Part shown: positions 1-12,516 of the stretch, piece by piece
Position numbering within the stretch: position 1 is the stretch's first letter
How the letters are laid out: each line of letters begins with the position of its first letter
Assembly (NCBI GenBank): GCA_001574975.1
Contig: KQ965734.1
Location: forward strand, 831,637-895,636
DNA: 64,000 nucleotides
Direction: 5' to 3'
Source of the DNA: Gonapodya prolifera JEL478
Lineage: Eukaryota > Monoblepharomycota > Monoblepharidomycetes > Monoblepharidales > Gonapodyaceae
Program-made: the position numbers and the translations under genes
The notes under the pieces: model-generated
What the model saw: the letters and a program-made list of their open reading frames with translations, nothing else
Told to the model about the DNA's origin: nothing
Databases searched by the model: none

Positions 1-3000
1 GGCGTTACCTGCACCATCAGCGAAGACAATCAGACAAAGATTACAACAATATTTGGGACTTTTCAGCAAGTTTCGCCACCCGAAGAAAGTTGCCAGAGCG
101 TCAGAGCTCCATGAAGTTTACTTGAAACTTCTCGGCAAAGGAGATCAAAAAATTCAAGAACTCTCTCTGAGCTGTTTGGCAGGCTGGAACTATAACTTCA
201 TGGCAACTTATCGGGAGACTTTGAACAACATAATTGACGATTCTAAGTTTCGAAATCAACTGTCTCTCTTGAGCTGGGAGGAAATAAACCAGAGCATCAC
301 TTCAGATTCAGAAAAGAACCAATTTATGAACATCTTACTTCGTATCCTGTACGGAAAACTTGTGACCCGACGCGGGAAGGACAGCGCACGTAGTGGTCTC
401 AAGGCTCGGAGAATGGCCATTCTTGCTTTTCTCGCACAGTGCAGAAAGGGAGACCTCACCCTATTCCTTTCTCTGATGACCGAAGGATTTTCTGGGGTCG
501 TTGCACATATGTACTATCCAGTGGATTCACTGCCTCTTCTGGCACCCGAATATGGCTTTGCAGTCAACAACAAAGCTGCCCAGGATTTTATCGTGACGAT
601 TCCGACTACTCGTGTGATGGGATTGCTTCACAACATTGAGGACTTCATAAAGCAGTTAAGGCACCTTGCCGAACCTTTCTTGCCATTCCTTGGAGAGATG
701 CTTCTGTACATCCTCTATCGAGCTGAGCGTGTAGTGGAAGAAAGTCGGTTAGCAGCAATGGACATTGACGAGGCTTCGGAATCATCCCATTCTGACCACG
801 ACGATGCACAGTTAGAAGACTCGCCCCTGGAGCAATCGCTTGTGAAGCAAGCCCGAATCATTCGCCAACAAGTGTTGCGTCGTTACAGCGAAATGTTTTC
901 GATTGGGCTGGATCTCCCCTTTGATAGTATTGTTTCAGATCTCTTCAGAATATCTCTGTCGGATAAAATTCCCCGACTGGATACAGAGAACACGCAATCA
1001 CCCAACTCGTTGTTAGAACTGTTCGCAACATGGGCTTTTCATGCCAGATCGGTGCATTTTCTGGTGGATTTTGACCCTCAACTTCTTCCAAGATTGTTCG
1101 GTCTGCTTTCGGCCAAGAAAGTTTCCGTCAAGGTGGTGATGTTAGTTCTCACTATTATCGACGACCTTATTTCCGCGCAAGAGACGGGGTCTGTCCTATC
1201 TCACGGAGGCAATATCATCCAGCCCTGTGTTCCCCACATATTGAGGAATATCGAAGTTCTTTTGGCCGAGAACTCCAACAAGGATACCGATTTAGAAGCG
1301 CGAAACGTCTTCCGTCGGGCGGTCGACATTCTTGCCCGACTTGGCGTCTTTGTGGAAGACGCAAATAGTGCAAGCAAACTTACAGACCTCCTGTTGCCTT
1401 CGCTAAAGCGCTCAGTGAAGATGATTGACAATCAGACGAAGTCTAAAGTGTTGGCCGTCATTCGATCCTTTGTTCCCTTGATGCACCTAGGGGGTGGGGT
1501 ACGCGTTGAGGACGGTCAGCTCTACGGTATTATGTCACGTCTGTTGTCCACAACCAGTGACAAGGCTTGTAGGTTGGAGCTTCAGGGTATTTTTCAGGAG
1601 TTTGCGAAAGTGGATGCATCCCTAGCGACGGTTGCGTCCATCGTGTCGGACCTGAATGCGTACTCTCAAAAGAGGTTGGACGAAATGGATTACGATCGAA
1701 AGTTCAACGCATTTTCAACAATAAAGAGCTCCATTTTTTCGTTGATGGATCCTCTGCAACTGCTTCCGATCATCCATAGCCTTTTGTACGAGGTGCAGAA
1801 CGTGGATGATTACGCAGTGCGGACAGCAGCTGCAAACGCGCTTATATCATTTGTTCGTCGCGTTGTCGACGAAAAGGAGACGGCGAACCCCGGCACCAAC
1901 CAATTTATGGAGCTGATTCTGTATGTTCTGTTCCCGGCGATTAAGAGAGGTTTCAAGAATCGGAACATGGCGGTCAGGCAGGAGCTCCTCATGGTACTGA
2001 ATGAGATGGTAAAGACCTTCCCGAGTGAAGAAATGTTCATGGATCTGTTGCCATGGCTTGCTGACGGAGATGAGGAAGCGAATATTTTTAAGAATCTCCA
2101 CCACCTTCAGATCCACCGGCGCATCCGCGCATTGCGGAGAATTGGTGAATATTGCGGGAAAGAAGACATGCGATCCAACACTCTTTCTGGAATATTGGTG
2201 CCATTGATACTTCACTTCGTGTTTGAGTCCGATCGAGTCGCCGAGCACGAGCTTATCAATGAGGCCGTAACTACTCTCGGTTTAATTTCGAAATACTTGA
2301 ATTGGGGCGCATACTACAGTCTCGTGCGGATGATAGTGACCAAGCTCGGACAGAATGACAGCTTGGCGAAAGTCCTAATCAGGTTGCTGAGCACTACCCT
2401 TGATGGATTTCACTTCGATGTTCGAGGCGCTACAAAGGTTCAGTCACAAGGAGAAGGGGAGTCGCAAGCCGTTGATGTTGAAAACGAAGTGCACGAAAAC
2501 GAAACAGACGAAGTAGAAGATCGCATTTTATTGCGTGAGAATATGGAGGAATCAGACAGGTCCGAGCACATTTTTTTAGTGGTTATAGGCAAGATTCTCC
2601 CCCAACTTCATAAGTACTTGAAGGAGGAAGATGATCAAACAGTCAGCATTCGCGTGCCTGTGGCACTCGCTATTGCAAAACTCTTGAAACGACTGCCTGA
2701 AGACTCTTTGAAGCAGCAATTGCCGCAACTACTTTTAAGTTTGTGCGGACTTCTTCGCAGCCGCCTTCAGAGTGCGAGAGACAGCACGAGAGAAACTCTG
2801 AGTAAAATACTGGATCTCCTGGGGCCTGATTATCTGTCATTTGTTATTGCTCAGCTGAAAACGTCACTTACACGTGGCTACCAAAAGCATGTTTTGAGCT
2901 ACACTGTCAGTGCTCTTATTGCCCATTTAGCTCCAAATGTCACCACTGGCGATATCGATTATTGTCTGGAAGATATCGTGACAATCCTCACAGATGACAT

Positions 3001-5511
3001 TTTCGGAGAAGTAGCAGAGGAGAAAGAAGTGAAGGAACTTGCGGCCAAAACAAAGGAGATGAACAGGAACAAGAGCTTTGAAACTTTCGAAATGCTAGCG
3101 AAGTTAATTCGTTTCGCAAGGGTTGCCGAACTCCTTGTACCTCTTAAGCGCATAATGGTGGAAACAGATAAGGCACAGGCGCTCGCAAAGGTGGACCACG
3201 TATTGAGGAGAATCTCCGGAGGACTGAGCTTGAACCCAGACGTCAACACATCTGATCTCCTTATTTTCATCTACGGCTTGCTCACCGAATCGTTGCCACT
3301 GTCCAAAGTCTCCAAAACCACCAATAAAAAGAAGACTTTGGCGGAGGAGAACTTTATTGTTCAGCTTCGGGCAAAGGATGCCCTGGGAGCGGTGTCCTAT
3401 TTCTCTGTCAATGCCCACCGCTTTACCATATTCGGTCTCACATTGCTACTATCTGGTATAAAACGTCAGCGCATAGATTTGGAGATTGACGCAAACAGAC
3501 GTATGCTTGAACCTCTTGTTGGAATCGTTGGAGAATGTCTTTACTCAAGTAACAACGAAGTCGTGATTGACGCACTAAAAGTGCTCTGCGTGTTGTGTGG
3601 TGCAGCATTGGGAAATCTGACGGAGATAATGCCAGTAATCTTGAGGAAGGTGTTCGAACTTCTCGCAACGTCAGCCAGTGGAGACGATGACTTCACTCAA
3701 ACCAGTTTGAAGCTCATTATAATCGTATTGCGCGAGCGTCCAGACGTGTCCATAACCGATAAGCAGCTTGTGGCGTTAATGAAACTTATCAAACCAGAAC
3801 TTGATCGGTCGGAATCGCGGTCCACAACGTTTAGTATCCTGCGGGCTATCATGTCCAGAAAGATCGTCAGCGAGGAGATATATGATATCATGGACTCGGT
3901 TTCACAACTTTTGGTCACGAGCCAAAGCCACGAGACTCGAGACCTTTCTCGCAGCGCTTGGCTCCAGTTCCTACTTGACTACCCACAGGGGAAAGGACGA
4001 TTAAGGAAGCAAATGAACTTTTTGGTGAAGAATCTCACATATGAATTCGAGTCCGGCCGCATCTCCGTCTTAGAGATGCTGTCCGCCATTTTTCAAAAGT
4101 TCCCCATCACAATTCTTGAGGAATACTCTGAAACCGTGTTTCTGGCTGTTGTTTTGGTGGTGATCAATGACGACTCCAGAGAGTGTCGTCGAGTGGCTAG
4201 TGAACTTTGCAAAAAGGTGCTCCAACGATGCTTCGAAGCACCACACAACGCGGAACGTCTCCTGACGCTCGCGGAAAAGTGGTTTTCACCAAAGTCCGAG
4301 CTTCAGCTTCGGCGAACTGCAGCGCAAGTGTATGGAATGATATTTGAGAGTGTACCTTCCGTGGTCGGGAAACGAACAACGACGTTGATCGACTCATTCT
4401 GCGATACACTGGAATCTTCCAACTGGAAAGAGCAAGAAGAAGATGAGATTACCAAAACGTGGGACCTGGACTATCACATCCTCAATGCTTTCGCAAAGTT
4501 GGTTGCGAAAAGTCCCAAGATGTTGTTTGCTCCCGAATCAGAAAGGGCTTGGATCCTTGTTCTTGACTTCTTGCTTCATCCGCATTCTTGGATACGTCTT
4601 GTCAGCTCACGATTATTGAGTACGTACTGCAGCAAAGTAAGCACCGATACGGCCCTGTTCGTCGAAAATGGTCGGAGCTCAATGCTTCAAGACGCTCCCC
4701 GATGCATCGAGCTCGGTAACAAAATATGTATCCAGCTCAAGGCATTGGAAATTGTTGACGATCTGAAGAGTTTGTTAGTTGGAAACATTACGTTCATTGG
4801 GATGCGCCTGCTTCACCTTGATGCACGTTCATCCGAAACAAGCGATGAGGATGAAATGAGTGACGACGAAGCCTCTGCTCCAAGCCAGACCGGTGCAGAC
4901 CGATTCTTCACTCGATTTTTGCGAAAATTGGCCTACATTGCAAGAACCGAACGTACCCGTACGAAAAAACAAGATGCTGTGGGTTTTAGTTCGTCCTGGC
5001 TTTCTTTTCGTTTTTGCAACTTGGGTGATGATTCTTTTTGACAGCGTTTTGCAATTTTTGGAGCATTCTGTAAACTTGTCGAGGTCTTACCTCCTGAGAT
5101 TGTTGTTCAGCAACTGCCTACTTTGATTGCCTCGCCATACCGTGTGGTCACAGACAGAACCGAGAGGGGTGCCGGTGCGTATATATTTCTCTTTACCGTA
5201 TTACCTAGCTGACGCAACACGACCCTCGCACCATCGTTATGGGGGGAGCAGACGGACTTAAGGTGCTCGCGCAAGAGGTTCTGGATACATGCCAGAAGCG
5301 AGCTGGCACCGAAGCATATCTGGACGCATACAATGCAGTTCACACAGCGTCACAGCAACTTCGCCAGGAACGCAAGGCGCAGCAGGATCTGGACGCGGTA
5401 GCGAGACCGGCGCTGGCTGCCAAGCGGAAAATCGCAGCTGGGTTGAAGAAGAAGGCGGCGAAAAAGCGTAAAGTGGAGGAGTACAAGAAGTCGAGGCTTG
5501 CGTATCAGTAG
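1..5511 (+). CDS. UTP20: UTP20, small-subunit processome HEAT-repeat protein (C-terminal part)
   Basis: UTP20 (DRIM family) is a very large HEAT-repeat component of the 90S/SSU processome in the nucleolus, required for 18S rRNA maturation. The frame is open from base 2, so the true start lies left of the window; about 1,788 C-terminal residues of a family that usually has about 2,500-2,800 are present. Exons: <2-4978, 5045-5174, 5252-5511; introns of 66 and 77 bases, phases 0 and 1, close cleanly. The start of the visible part matches the DRIM segment (ELSLSCLAGWNYNF near residue 55), followed by long helical repeats. The last exon is basic (AAKRKIAAGLKKKAAKKRK), the usual UTP20 tail. Acidic serine-rich linkers lie near 760-830 and 4830-4880. 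It converges on the TLG2 gene 187 bases away. Confidence 0.93.
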
Positions 5512-5698
5512 TTGGACTCGTTAGAGACATTTATCAATTTTTTAGAAGGCGAGAGCATGTTCGTCTTAATTCTCATGTAAATAAGATATGCAATTTATAC
5601 GCGGTGTTACAAGGGACATAGCTATTCAAGGATACGTGCCAGCGGGTTGGTATTGAGGGAATCAAACTGTAGAGGTTTCCTGCTCTCACTCTCCCCCT

Positions 5699-7502
5699 TT
5701 ATGAAGGTTTTGTTGTCGGGTTTGTTGTCGATGAACTTGATTTCCGAGGTTTGAAGATCAAGATCACCAGCATGATAAGGACGAGACAGGATAACAAAAT
5801 TATGAACAGCTTTGTGCGGGTGCTCTTCTGGTACTTGGCACCCTAATAACCCATCGTGAATTACAGCACGTAGCCTCTGAGTGCACCCATTGTAATTTGA
5901 ATCTCACCTTATTGAGCTCCACGACAGCTTCTTCCGTATACACCGCCGTCTGCTCAATGTTGTAGTCAATCCGATCCAACATCGTGCCCTGGTCAATGAC
6001 CATCGTCTGCATGTCTCGGAAAATCTCCGCCAGCGTGTGTATGGATTTGGCAATCTGGTTGATGTCCTTCTCGCGTTGCGTTATTGCCGCTTCGTTCGAC
6101 TCGATCACCGCAAGCTGATCATCTGTGAAACCCCCCTGTGGACAGCTTGAATCAACCACACCCGCACGACGCCGCACATGCACAAGAACAGGATCAACGC
6201 AAAAAGGCTCACCCCTTCACTCCATTCGTCCTCATTCTGCGCTTCCGAGTCTCCCGCCATGGAAAACATGTCGCGGCGTGTTGTTTCGTGCCCGCGTAGT
6301 TCTGTACATAGGCAATGAGCAATGGGTCAGTGAACTCGAGCGGTGGTGGACGCGACCCGCCTCGCACTATCGGGGTGGCAGTGAACTCCGCCGCACAATG
6401 ACTCTCCCGCTTCGCGAGGCACTCGCCTCCGGCGGACTCTTCGATATCGCTCCTCTACGAGATTATTCCGCTTCGCGGGGAATTCGCCTCCTCCGGACAG
6501 GCTCGGTCAGCACTTCATGCTCAGGCTTAGACGTCGCTCCGCGCTTTATCATCGCGCTTCGCATTGATCATTCGCCTCCGACGGACGCCTTGGCCAGCAC
6601 CTAGCGGCGCTTAGGCCTCGGGGCTCGCTCCGCGAGAGTATTCCGCTTCGGGGGACCACTCGCCTCCGGTTGACAGCCTCGGTCAGTGCTATTGCACTTA
6701 GGCATCGGGTTCGCTCCGCGAAGAACATTCCGCTCCGCGGGATATTCGCCTCCGGCGGACAAGCTCGGCAGCGCCTAGGCCACCAGGCTCGCTGCGCTCG
6801 CTTCCCCCCCCGCCCCCAGCCCCCGAACCCCTCCAACTTACTTTGCAAGTATCCCGACTGTGCCTTCCTAAATTGCGACGTCAGTTCTTGCAGTTTGGTA
6901 GCGAGCGAGGTTTGGATGTTTCGCGAAAAGGCGGCACTGTGCTTGCTATTGCCGCCGGCCTGCGTCTCTGCCTGAACGCGCTTTATTAGGCGCTGGCAGT
7001 CTTGCAAGCGCTAAGGATGGAGACCGGGCAACGCAACGCGCGAGACGTGAACGTCGCCGTCAACAATGAGGTGATATTTCACGGCTCCAAGGACGACACA
7101 GCTGTCTCACATCAGTGATATCCTGGGTCATGTTCTTTATGCTCAGCTCCTCTGCCCTCCTATCGTCGAATCCCGGCAGCAGCGACTTCTTGTGGAGTTG
7201 CTGGAGCTCGGTCACTAGTACCCATTAAATCGGAGTGAAACCCTCGCCCTCCCCGCTTCCCATCAACGCTGCTCATACTCACGTTTCAACTTGACTGCGT
7301 CCATGCGCTCCTCGACCTCCTCTACGATGTCGACCCACTTAGGTGGCAGCACCGACATCTCGACGACGAATCCCGTGCCCTCGCCATTTGCCAGCAGCGA
7401 GGCCTTGTCGTTGTCTGCGGTCACTGGTGCGGACTTGAGCGACGTGCGTGCGAACGAGTTGCGGTACTGAAGGAACAGCAGCGTGCGCGAGCGTGTCGCC
7501 AT
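5699..7502 (-). CDS. TLG2: TLG2/syntaxin-16-type Qa-SNARE
   Basis: Trans-Golgi/endosomal t-SNARE for retrograde vesicle fusion, partner of the SM protein Vps45. Exons on the minus strand: 7502-7283, 7214-7111, 7010-6842, 6301-6213, 6135-5908, 5842-5699; 317 residues, all phases closing. The N-terminus has the short Vps45-binding type peptide (RTLLFLQYRNSF), then a Habc region with the family signature FRKAQSGYLQKLRG formed across an exon junction. The SNARE helix includes the central Q layer in MVIDQGTMLDRIDYN. A single C-terminal anchor (KLFIILLSCLVLIMLVILIF) is followed by a short polar tail. The third intron (6302-6841, 540 bases) is far longer than the others because it carries tandem hairpin repeats. 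TLG2 starts 85 bases beyond the stop of the upstream permease on the same strand. Confidence 0.94.
6400..6815. repeat. GC-rich tandem hairpin repeats inside a TLG2 intron
   Basis: A diverged unit of roughly 85-90 bases recurs four to five times. The most regular anchor is TTCGCCTCCGGCGGAC or a close variant near 6422, 6482, 6569, 6659 and 6743. Each unit carries small inverted repeats: CGCC-TCC-GGCG, CGCTTCGCG or CGCTCCGCG, and CTCGCTCCGCGAG. The array lies wholly within the third TLG2 intron. The flanking splice sites (donor at 6841, acceptor at 6302) look normal. Confidence 0.8.
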
Positions 7503-7587
7503 GGGGGGAGGCGTATTTAGCCGAACTCCACATGTTTACCCGAATGAATCTACAAAACTTGGCTACCGCGTCTAAATAAGAGGAAAT

Positions 7588-9761
7588 TTACACGGCCTCC
7601 TTCGTCTCTTCCGCTCGCTTGTACATTTCGTTCAGCTTGTCGAGCTCTCTGCGTGACGCTTCTTCCATATCGCGGTAGAACCCGTTCTTGCGGCGGGTTC
7701 GGTCGTACATGTACACAACCCCGCACCCGAGAATCGACGCTGCCCAACACGCGGCGCTGCACGGTGAAGAATGTCAGGTGAGTGTGACTCCTCACATCCC
7801 CTGTGCACGAAAAGGGGGTACCCACCAGATAGCCCCACCGACTTCGTAGTTCGGGCCCGCAGAACTTGGGAAGAGGAACGGCGCTACGGCTCCACTGAGG
7901 TGATCATCACATTGAAGTGCAACGTCAGAACCAGGGGGAACGTCACTCGTAAACCGCATCAAGAAACCTACAATGCGTTGCAAACAGTGTTGATCCACGC
8001 CAAGACAACAGCGTTTTGGGTCGACCCCGACAACATGTTCTGGCGCCACGAGAACCACCCGGGGGCACCTCCAATCCCCGTAGTACAGAAAAACACAAAG
8101 AAGTAGCGCAACCCCACAGGCCACCCGTTCTTGCCACCAACGGGCACCAAGATCCACCCGAGCATGGAGAAAATCGAGGGTATTGCGATATGCAGCGCGC
8201 GCTCCTGCGTCTTGTCGCCGTGGAATCCACACCAGATTTCGAAACAGCCGGCCCACAGGTTGGGCCATACGCTCATCAGGTTGCTCATGGTGCCTGAGAA
8301 GCCCATTCCCAAGAGGATCGTGGGCTATGATCACCACGACAAAAGGGCCACGATTATTGACGGATTACATTAACGAAATGTCGTTCTGTTAACAAAGTCA
8401 CACGAAACTTACGAGGAAGTACGACAGTGACGACTGCGGCAGGATCGTGATCCCATACGATAGCGGATGGATCAGGTTCATGGGGTCGGTCAAGATGGCT
8501 CGGAAGTGGCTCTTGTCAATGTCCTTGTCCAGGTGCGACGGCGCCGTTGGGGGTAAGCGCCGGATTGCGATGTCTTTCTCGCGTTCGCTCTAGTGGGTAG
8601 GGAGGGTGGGGGCGAGGGTGAGGGTGAGAACGTGAGCATGAGCTTGATTGAAAAGTTGCAGTGGGGTGGGAAACCACTTCGCTTACTTACCAAGAAAGTG
8701 CTCGTGTGAGGGTAGTCGGGAAGAAAGATGAAGGTGATAACCGATAACACCAACGAGGGTATGCCCTCGAGCTACATTGGGAAACAGACGTGTTAGCGTC
8801 CGTTGACGTGGCGAGCCCCGACACCAACCCAACCGGGGGTAATGTAAACACAAACTCACAATAAACACCCATCGCCACGCCGACAACCCGCCCACAAGGT
8901 GCATCTGTCCGATCGCCGTAGCCAGCAGTCCCGTGAACGCTCCCGCGATGGACACGTTGCAGTGGATCAGTGCGGTTCGAAAGGCGATTTCGAACGGTTT
9001 GTCTGTGAAGGTGGGAGGGGCGACGGTGAGTCGCTGAAGGTGGCAACAGCAACAGCAACAGACAACGTACACCAAAAGGAAATCCAGAGAATGAGGCCAG
9101 GCAGTAGACTTGCTTCCGCGACACCGATAAGTAGGCGGCACACGATGATGCCGGCGAGATTTGAGCAGGCGCCTTGGCATGCGGAAATGATGCCCCAGGT
9201 GACCATGATTCGCGTGACTGTGAAGTAAGTTTTCATCAACGTCAGTGAGAACTTCTGTGGCAAGCGAAGCGAGGAACAACGTCGCAAAAACGGTCAACTC
9301 ACACCAAACCCTCGGCGTGAATTTCTTGAGCAGCATGTTGCTCGGAACCTCGCACAGGACGTACGTCACAAAAAAGATGGACACGGAGAGCTGGTAGTCG
9401 TAGCCGTGCATCCCGAGCTCGTTTTCGAGACCGCGATCGGTGTTTTGGTTCAGAACGCGGGCGTTGCCGTAATTGTTGCGGCTGGGAGTGTGAGTTTGGA
9501 CCGGAAGAAGATTTCCCCACAGATTGCAGATTGCGCACGCGTGGAATGGAGGGGCGGAGGTGGAGGGAAACGAAGGCGCCGTTCCAGTGAGCTGTAATCT
9601 ACCAATCGCTCCAACTCTAACAATGCTTACTCGAGAAGTGCCGCGGTGAACAGGCACATGGCAAACGGCATAAGCTTCCAGTCGAGCTTCTTGACGAGCG
9701 CGGCTTCCTCATCGCGCGTCCAACCCTCCTCCTGACTCTCCTTCTCCTTCAATTCGGACAT
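7588..9761 (-). CDS. MFS anion:cation symporter, Dal5/allantoate-permease family
   Basis: Major-facilitator transporter of the fungal ACS (Dal5/Tna1) family, plasma-membrane proton symporters for allantoate, nicotinate, vitamins or other carboxylates. Nine exons on the minus strand: 9761-9631, 9481-9303, 9217-9071, 9002-8860, 8771-8691, 8589-8413, 8324-7972, 7894-7826, 7756-7588; 482 residues, normal for the family. Family landmarks: KKLDWKLMPF before TM1, LLDRNNYGNARV, YVLCEVPSNMLLKK, the VCRLLIGVAEASLLPG segment, AGAFTGLLATAI and FLPDYPH at the central loop. The C-terminus is a charged helix (YDRTRRKNGFYRDMEE). The substrate cannot be read from sequence. It lies between TLG2 and SWC4 on the same strand with no obvious pathway partner. 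Confidence 0.92.
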
Positions 9762-10133
9762 GGGGTAACCTAACGGGGGTGGATGGGTCCCGGTCGGGGT
9801 CCATCTGTTTTATCTGCCCGAGCCAAGAAATTAGGATCACAGGGAGGTGTAATCGCGGATCCTAAAATGTGGCCAAGGCGGAGGAGCGGGTGCCTCCCCC
9901 GCGCGGTTGACAAATGTGGGGTTGGGAAACTATGACCCGCGATAAAGATATTGGCCGCCTGACCGGTGTGGAAGAGAGAGTTTTGGGGCCACCGTGGTCA
10001 CTCATGACCAATCGATTCGCGCGTGGTGCCACGATCATCCAGTAAAGGTTGTAAAGTTCGTTCGGCCAATTTTTTGAATGTAATACACTCAGACAACTTT
10101 CAAAATTCAAATGCGTTGCAACAACCACCCCAA
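9762..10133. other. Intergenic region between permease start and SWC4 end
   Basis: Upstream region of the permease gene and 3' region of SWC4, 372 bases. An open frame on the minus strand runs through it in continuation of a SWC4 frame, but shows no conservation I can recognise. No RNA gene or repeat was seen. Confidence 0.4.
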
Positions 10134-12112
10134 TTATCGTTTCTGCTTCTTGTCTCGGGGATGCACCAGCGACGAAGAAGCGGGTCGTTTGTTCTTTTTG
10201 ATGAGACAAGTTGCGAGTTAAAACGGGCGCCGCCTGCGAAAATCGAACATCGAGTACTGAAAACTCACAGTCACGTCCAACGTTTGTCCGGTGACGATTC
10301 CCACCCCGTGCTGGAGCACATTCTGCTTGCGCACGTTGGCCATCTTGAGTTCGTGCTCCACCTTTTCGACCTGCTTGCGAAGTTCGACCAACGCAGCAAC
10401 GGCGTTGCGCACCTCGTCGTACGCGAACATGATGTTCTGTGTGGGCATATTTGGGGCAGCGCCTAGAAGGATCGTGGAAAGCATAATAATTATGAGCTCC
10501 CTCCGTGGGTCGCGAATATTCACAACCGTCCAACCCACCAAGTCCGAACTCCTCTTGCATGACCTGCTGCACCTTCTGAACCAATGTGGACTTCACTTGG
10601 CTCATTCGCGAACTCTGCAAAGTTGTCCCCGCGTTCAGCCGCTGTGTTCTCAGTGGAGTCTGCGCGTCCAATGTTATGGTTGCCAAGCTCAGATGACTTC
10701 GATCCCGGAACCCAGCTTGCGCAGCGTAGGGATACCCCGCACCTCCCCCTCCTCCCATACCACCAGCCCCAGGAGGAAGCAAGCCATCCTCACGACGCTT
10801 CTTATTGCGCTTGGGATCCAGTAACCCCATGCCTGGACCCATGGGCCCCGCAATGATCGCGGCCCGTTCATGCGGCGAAGCGGCATCAAGTTTGGCGAAC
10901 ACGCCCTTGGCAGACGCGCGTTCTCGATCCCACCGGCGGTCATTCGCCTCCTTACGGCGGAGTTCGGCAACGAGGAGTTCTTCCTCCTTCACTTGTTCCG
11001 CCGTCCGCGCGAGAAGGGTTGCAACCGTTTGCTTTCGTTCGAGCTCCCGGGCTTTGTTGAAGTCGTGCTGACGGAGGGTTTCGAGGTAGGAGGGGTCAGC
11101 GGGGTCATGAGGGCGGATGGGAAGGAGTTTGGAGCAGATCGAATAGTAACGCTCTTTGAGATCCTGAAAGATAAAGAAAGCCATTCAACACTTCCAATCG
11201 ATACCGTCAAATAAATCCGAACCCACGTCCACGGTCCTGGCCGAGCCTGGCCACTCGTATCGATCTGCCATGACGAACCATTTCAGTTCGAACTGGCGAC
11301 ACAAATCCCACAAGTAGTCAGTCTCCTCTCGAGACCAGTCGGGGCCTGGTAAGTGAGCTTATGACATCACGGAGGACATGGGGCACCGAAGATACATTGC
11401 AACTCACTTTGGAGATGCGCTTCGTACTCGTCATTCGTGTAGTGGAACATATCAACCAGTGTGTTGAATTTGGAAAAGTGATCTGCGATAGACGGTAAAC
11501 GTCGGTGCATCGGGGATACTGCACGTTAAGTGGGTCACTCGAGTACCTTGAACATCTGGCTGTCCTTCCTTCCTCCACCGTCGCATTTGCCTTCCATCAG
11601 AGCTTCCACTCAACGTCCTGCAGCAACAGAACAGATAAGATTTTCGCCACTGCGGCCCCGCAAGCTCCAGCGAATCCTCACCATTTCCCGACCCGTTTCG
11701 TTCGAGCCCCAGGTCTTGCTCGCCCCTGTCGCCAATCCGTTGTGGGCACAATCGGAGGAAGACCACCAGCCAGTTTCAGCATGACCACGTCCAAAAGCGG
11801 TGGAGGGTCTCCTCGGGCCATCAAGTCGATACGATAAGCCGCAACACCACGAGATTGAAGAGGGCTCGGAGGCCGTGAGGTGGCAGGGAGGATGGTGAAT
11901 TGAGAGGGTGGGAATACGGGTGGAGGAGCGGGTAATGAAGGCTGAGCTTGCACCAGCTCATTTGATGTTGCAGTAGTGTCGACAGGTTCGGATGCCGGTG
12001 TTGGTTTCAGCTGTTCTGTCCCCGCATGAATCTGATTTTCGGAGGATGTGTCCGCAGTGGGTCTAGGCAATGAATCTTCAGATGGGACAGCTGCTGGAGT
12101 GGAGACGGACAT
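10134..12112 (-). CDS. SWC4: SWC4/DMAP1, SWR1 and NuA4 complex subunit
   Basis: Shared nuclear subunit of the SWR1 remodeller (H2A.Z deposition) and the NuA4 acetyltransferase. Exons on the minus strand: 12112-11682, 11617-11547, 11482-11408, 11345-11227, 11163-10539, 10462-10269, then a tiny final exon 10148-10134; about 509 residues. Recognisable parts are FSKFNTLVDMFHYTNDEYEAH, cut short here, the SANT-like block WSREETDYLWDLCRQF with ADRYEW and DLKERYYSI, and the DMAP1 C-terminal helix (VEKVEHELKMAN). The first exon is proline/serine-rich and poorly conserved. The last exon is the weak point: I chose a 120-base intron ending in a short basic tail (KQKR), because reading through stops at once and the nearest acceptor would give a 35-base intron. 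It is head-to-head with NTF2. Confidence 0.88.
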
Positions 12113-12516
12113 GAATACTCGAAAGGTGCCATTTAGTTTGTGCGCTGCTTCCAGTTCTGTGGCCGTATCCGCAGCTTGAATTGCAGTGTTGTTGGGCCAA
12201 CTGCAACTTTAATAACTGTAATAGAAGAAATAGTGTGGCTGACGACTGAAGTCTAGAGTGCTCTGAGTACTGGTGCAGAGGTAAACAGAAGGTACCACCA
12301 GGTTTCCGCTTTCAAGTCGGCCGAATTGCACAATGGAGTGTAAATTTCTTCCAAATTTAATCTGTGGAGAGCTCGGGCTCCACCCGCTGAGCACTGAACT
12401 AATGCCACTCTGCTACCCTACTGTGGTCACACGGATTCACCTTTCCCTGCTCTTCGAGCGTTGTTTCTCTCCATTTCCGACTCAATCCTCGCCCCCTAGT
12501 CCGGTGGATCGCGACG
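12113..12516. promoter_or_regulatory. Bidirectional promoter region between SWC4 and NTF2
   Basis: 404 bases between divergent start codons. No open frame of interest and no tRNA-like box pair were found. A GC-rich inverted segment (GAGCTCGGGCTC) lies near 12370. The assignment rests only on gene orientation. Confidence 0.5.

Noticed and set aside
6125-6975. Plus-strand open frames over the TLG2 intron
   Set aside because: They cover the hairpin repeats and antisense exons and have no independent support.
9862-10217. Long minus-strand extension of the SWC4 frame
   Set aside because: It would need a 35-base intron and adds 118 residues with no resemblance to SWC4 tails.
12230-12440. Possible tRNA-like folded segment between SWC4 and NTF2
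   Set aside because: A short GC-rich inverted repeat is present but no B-box (GGTTCRANNCC) or cloverleaf could be drawn.
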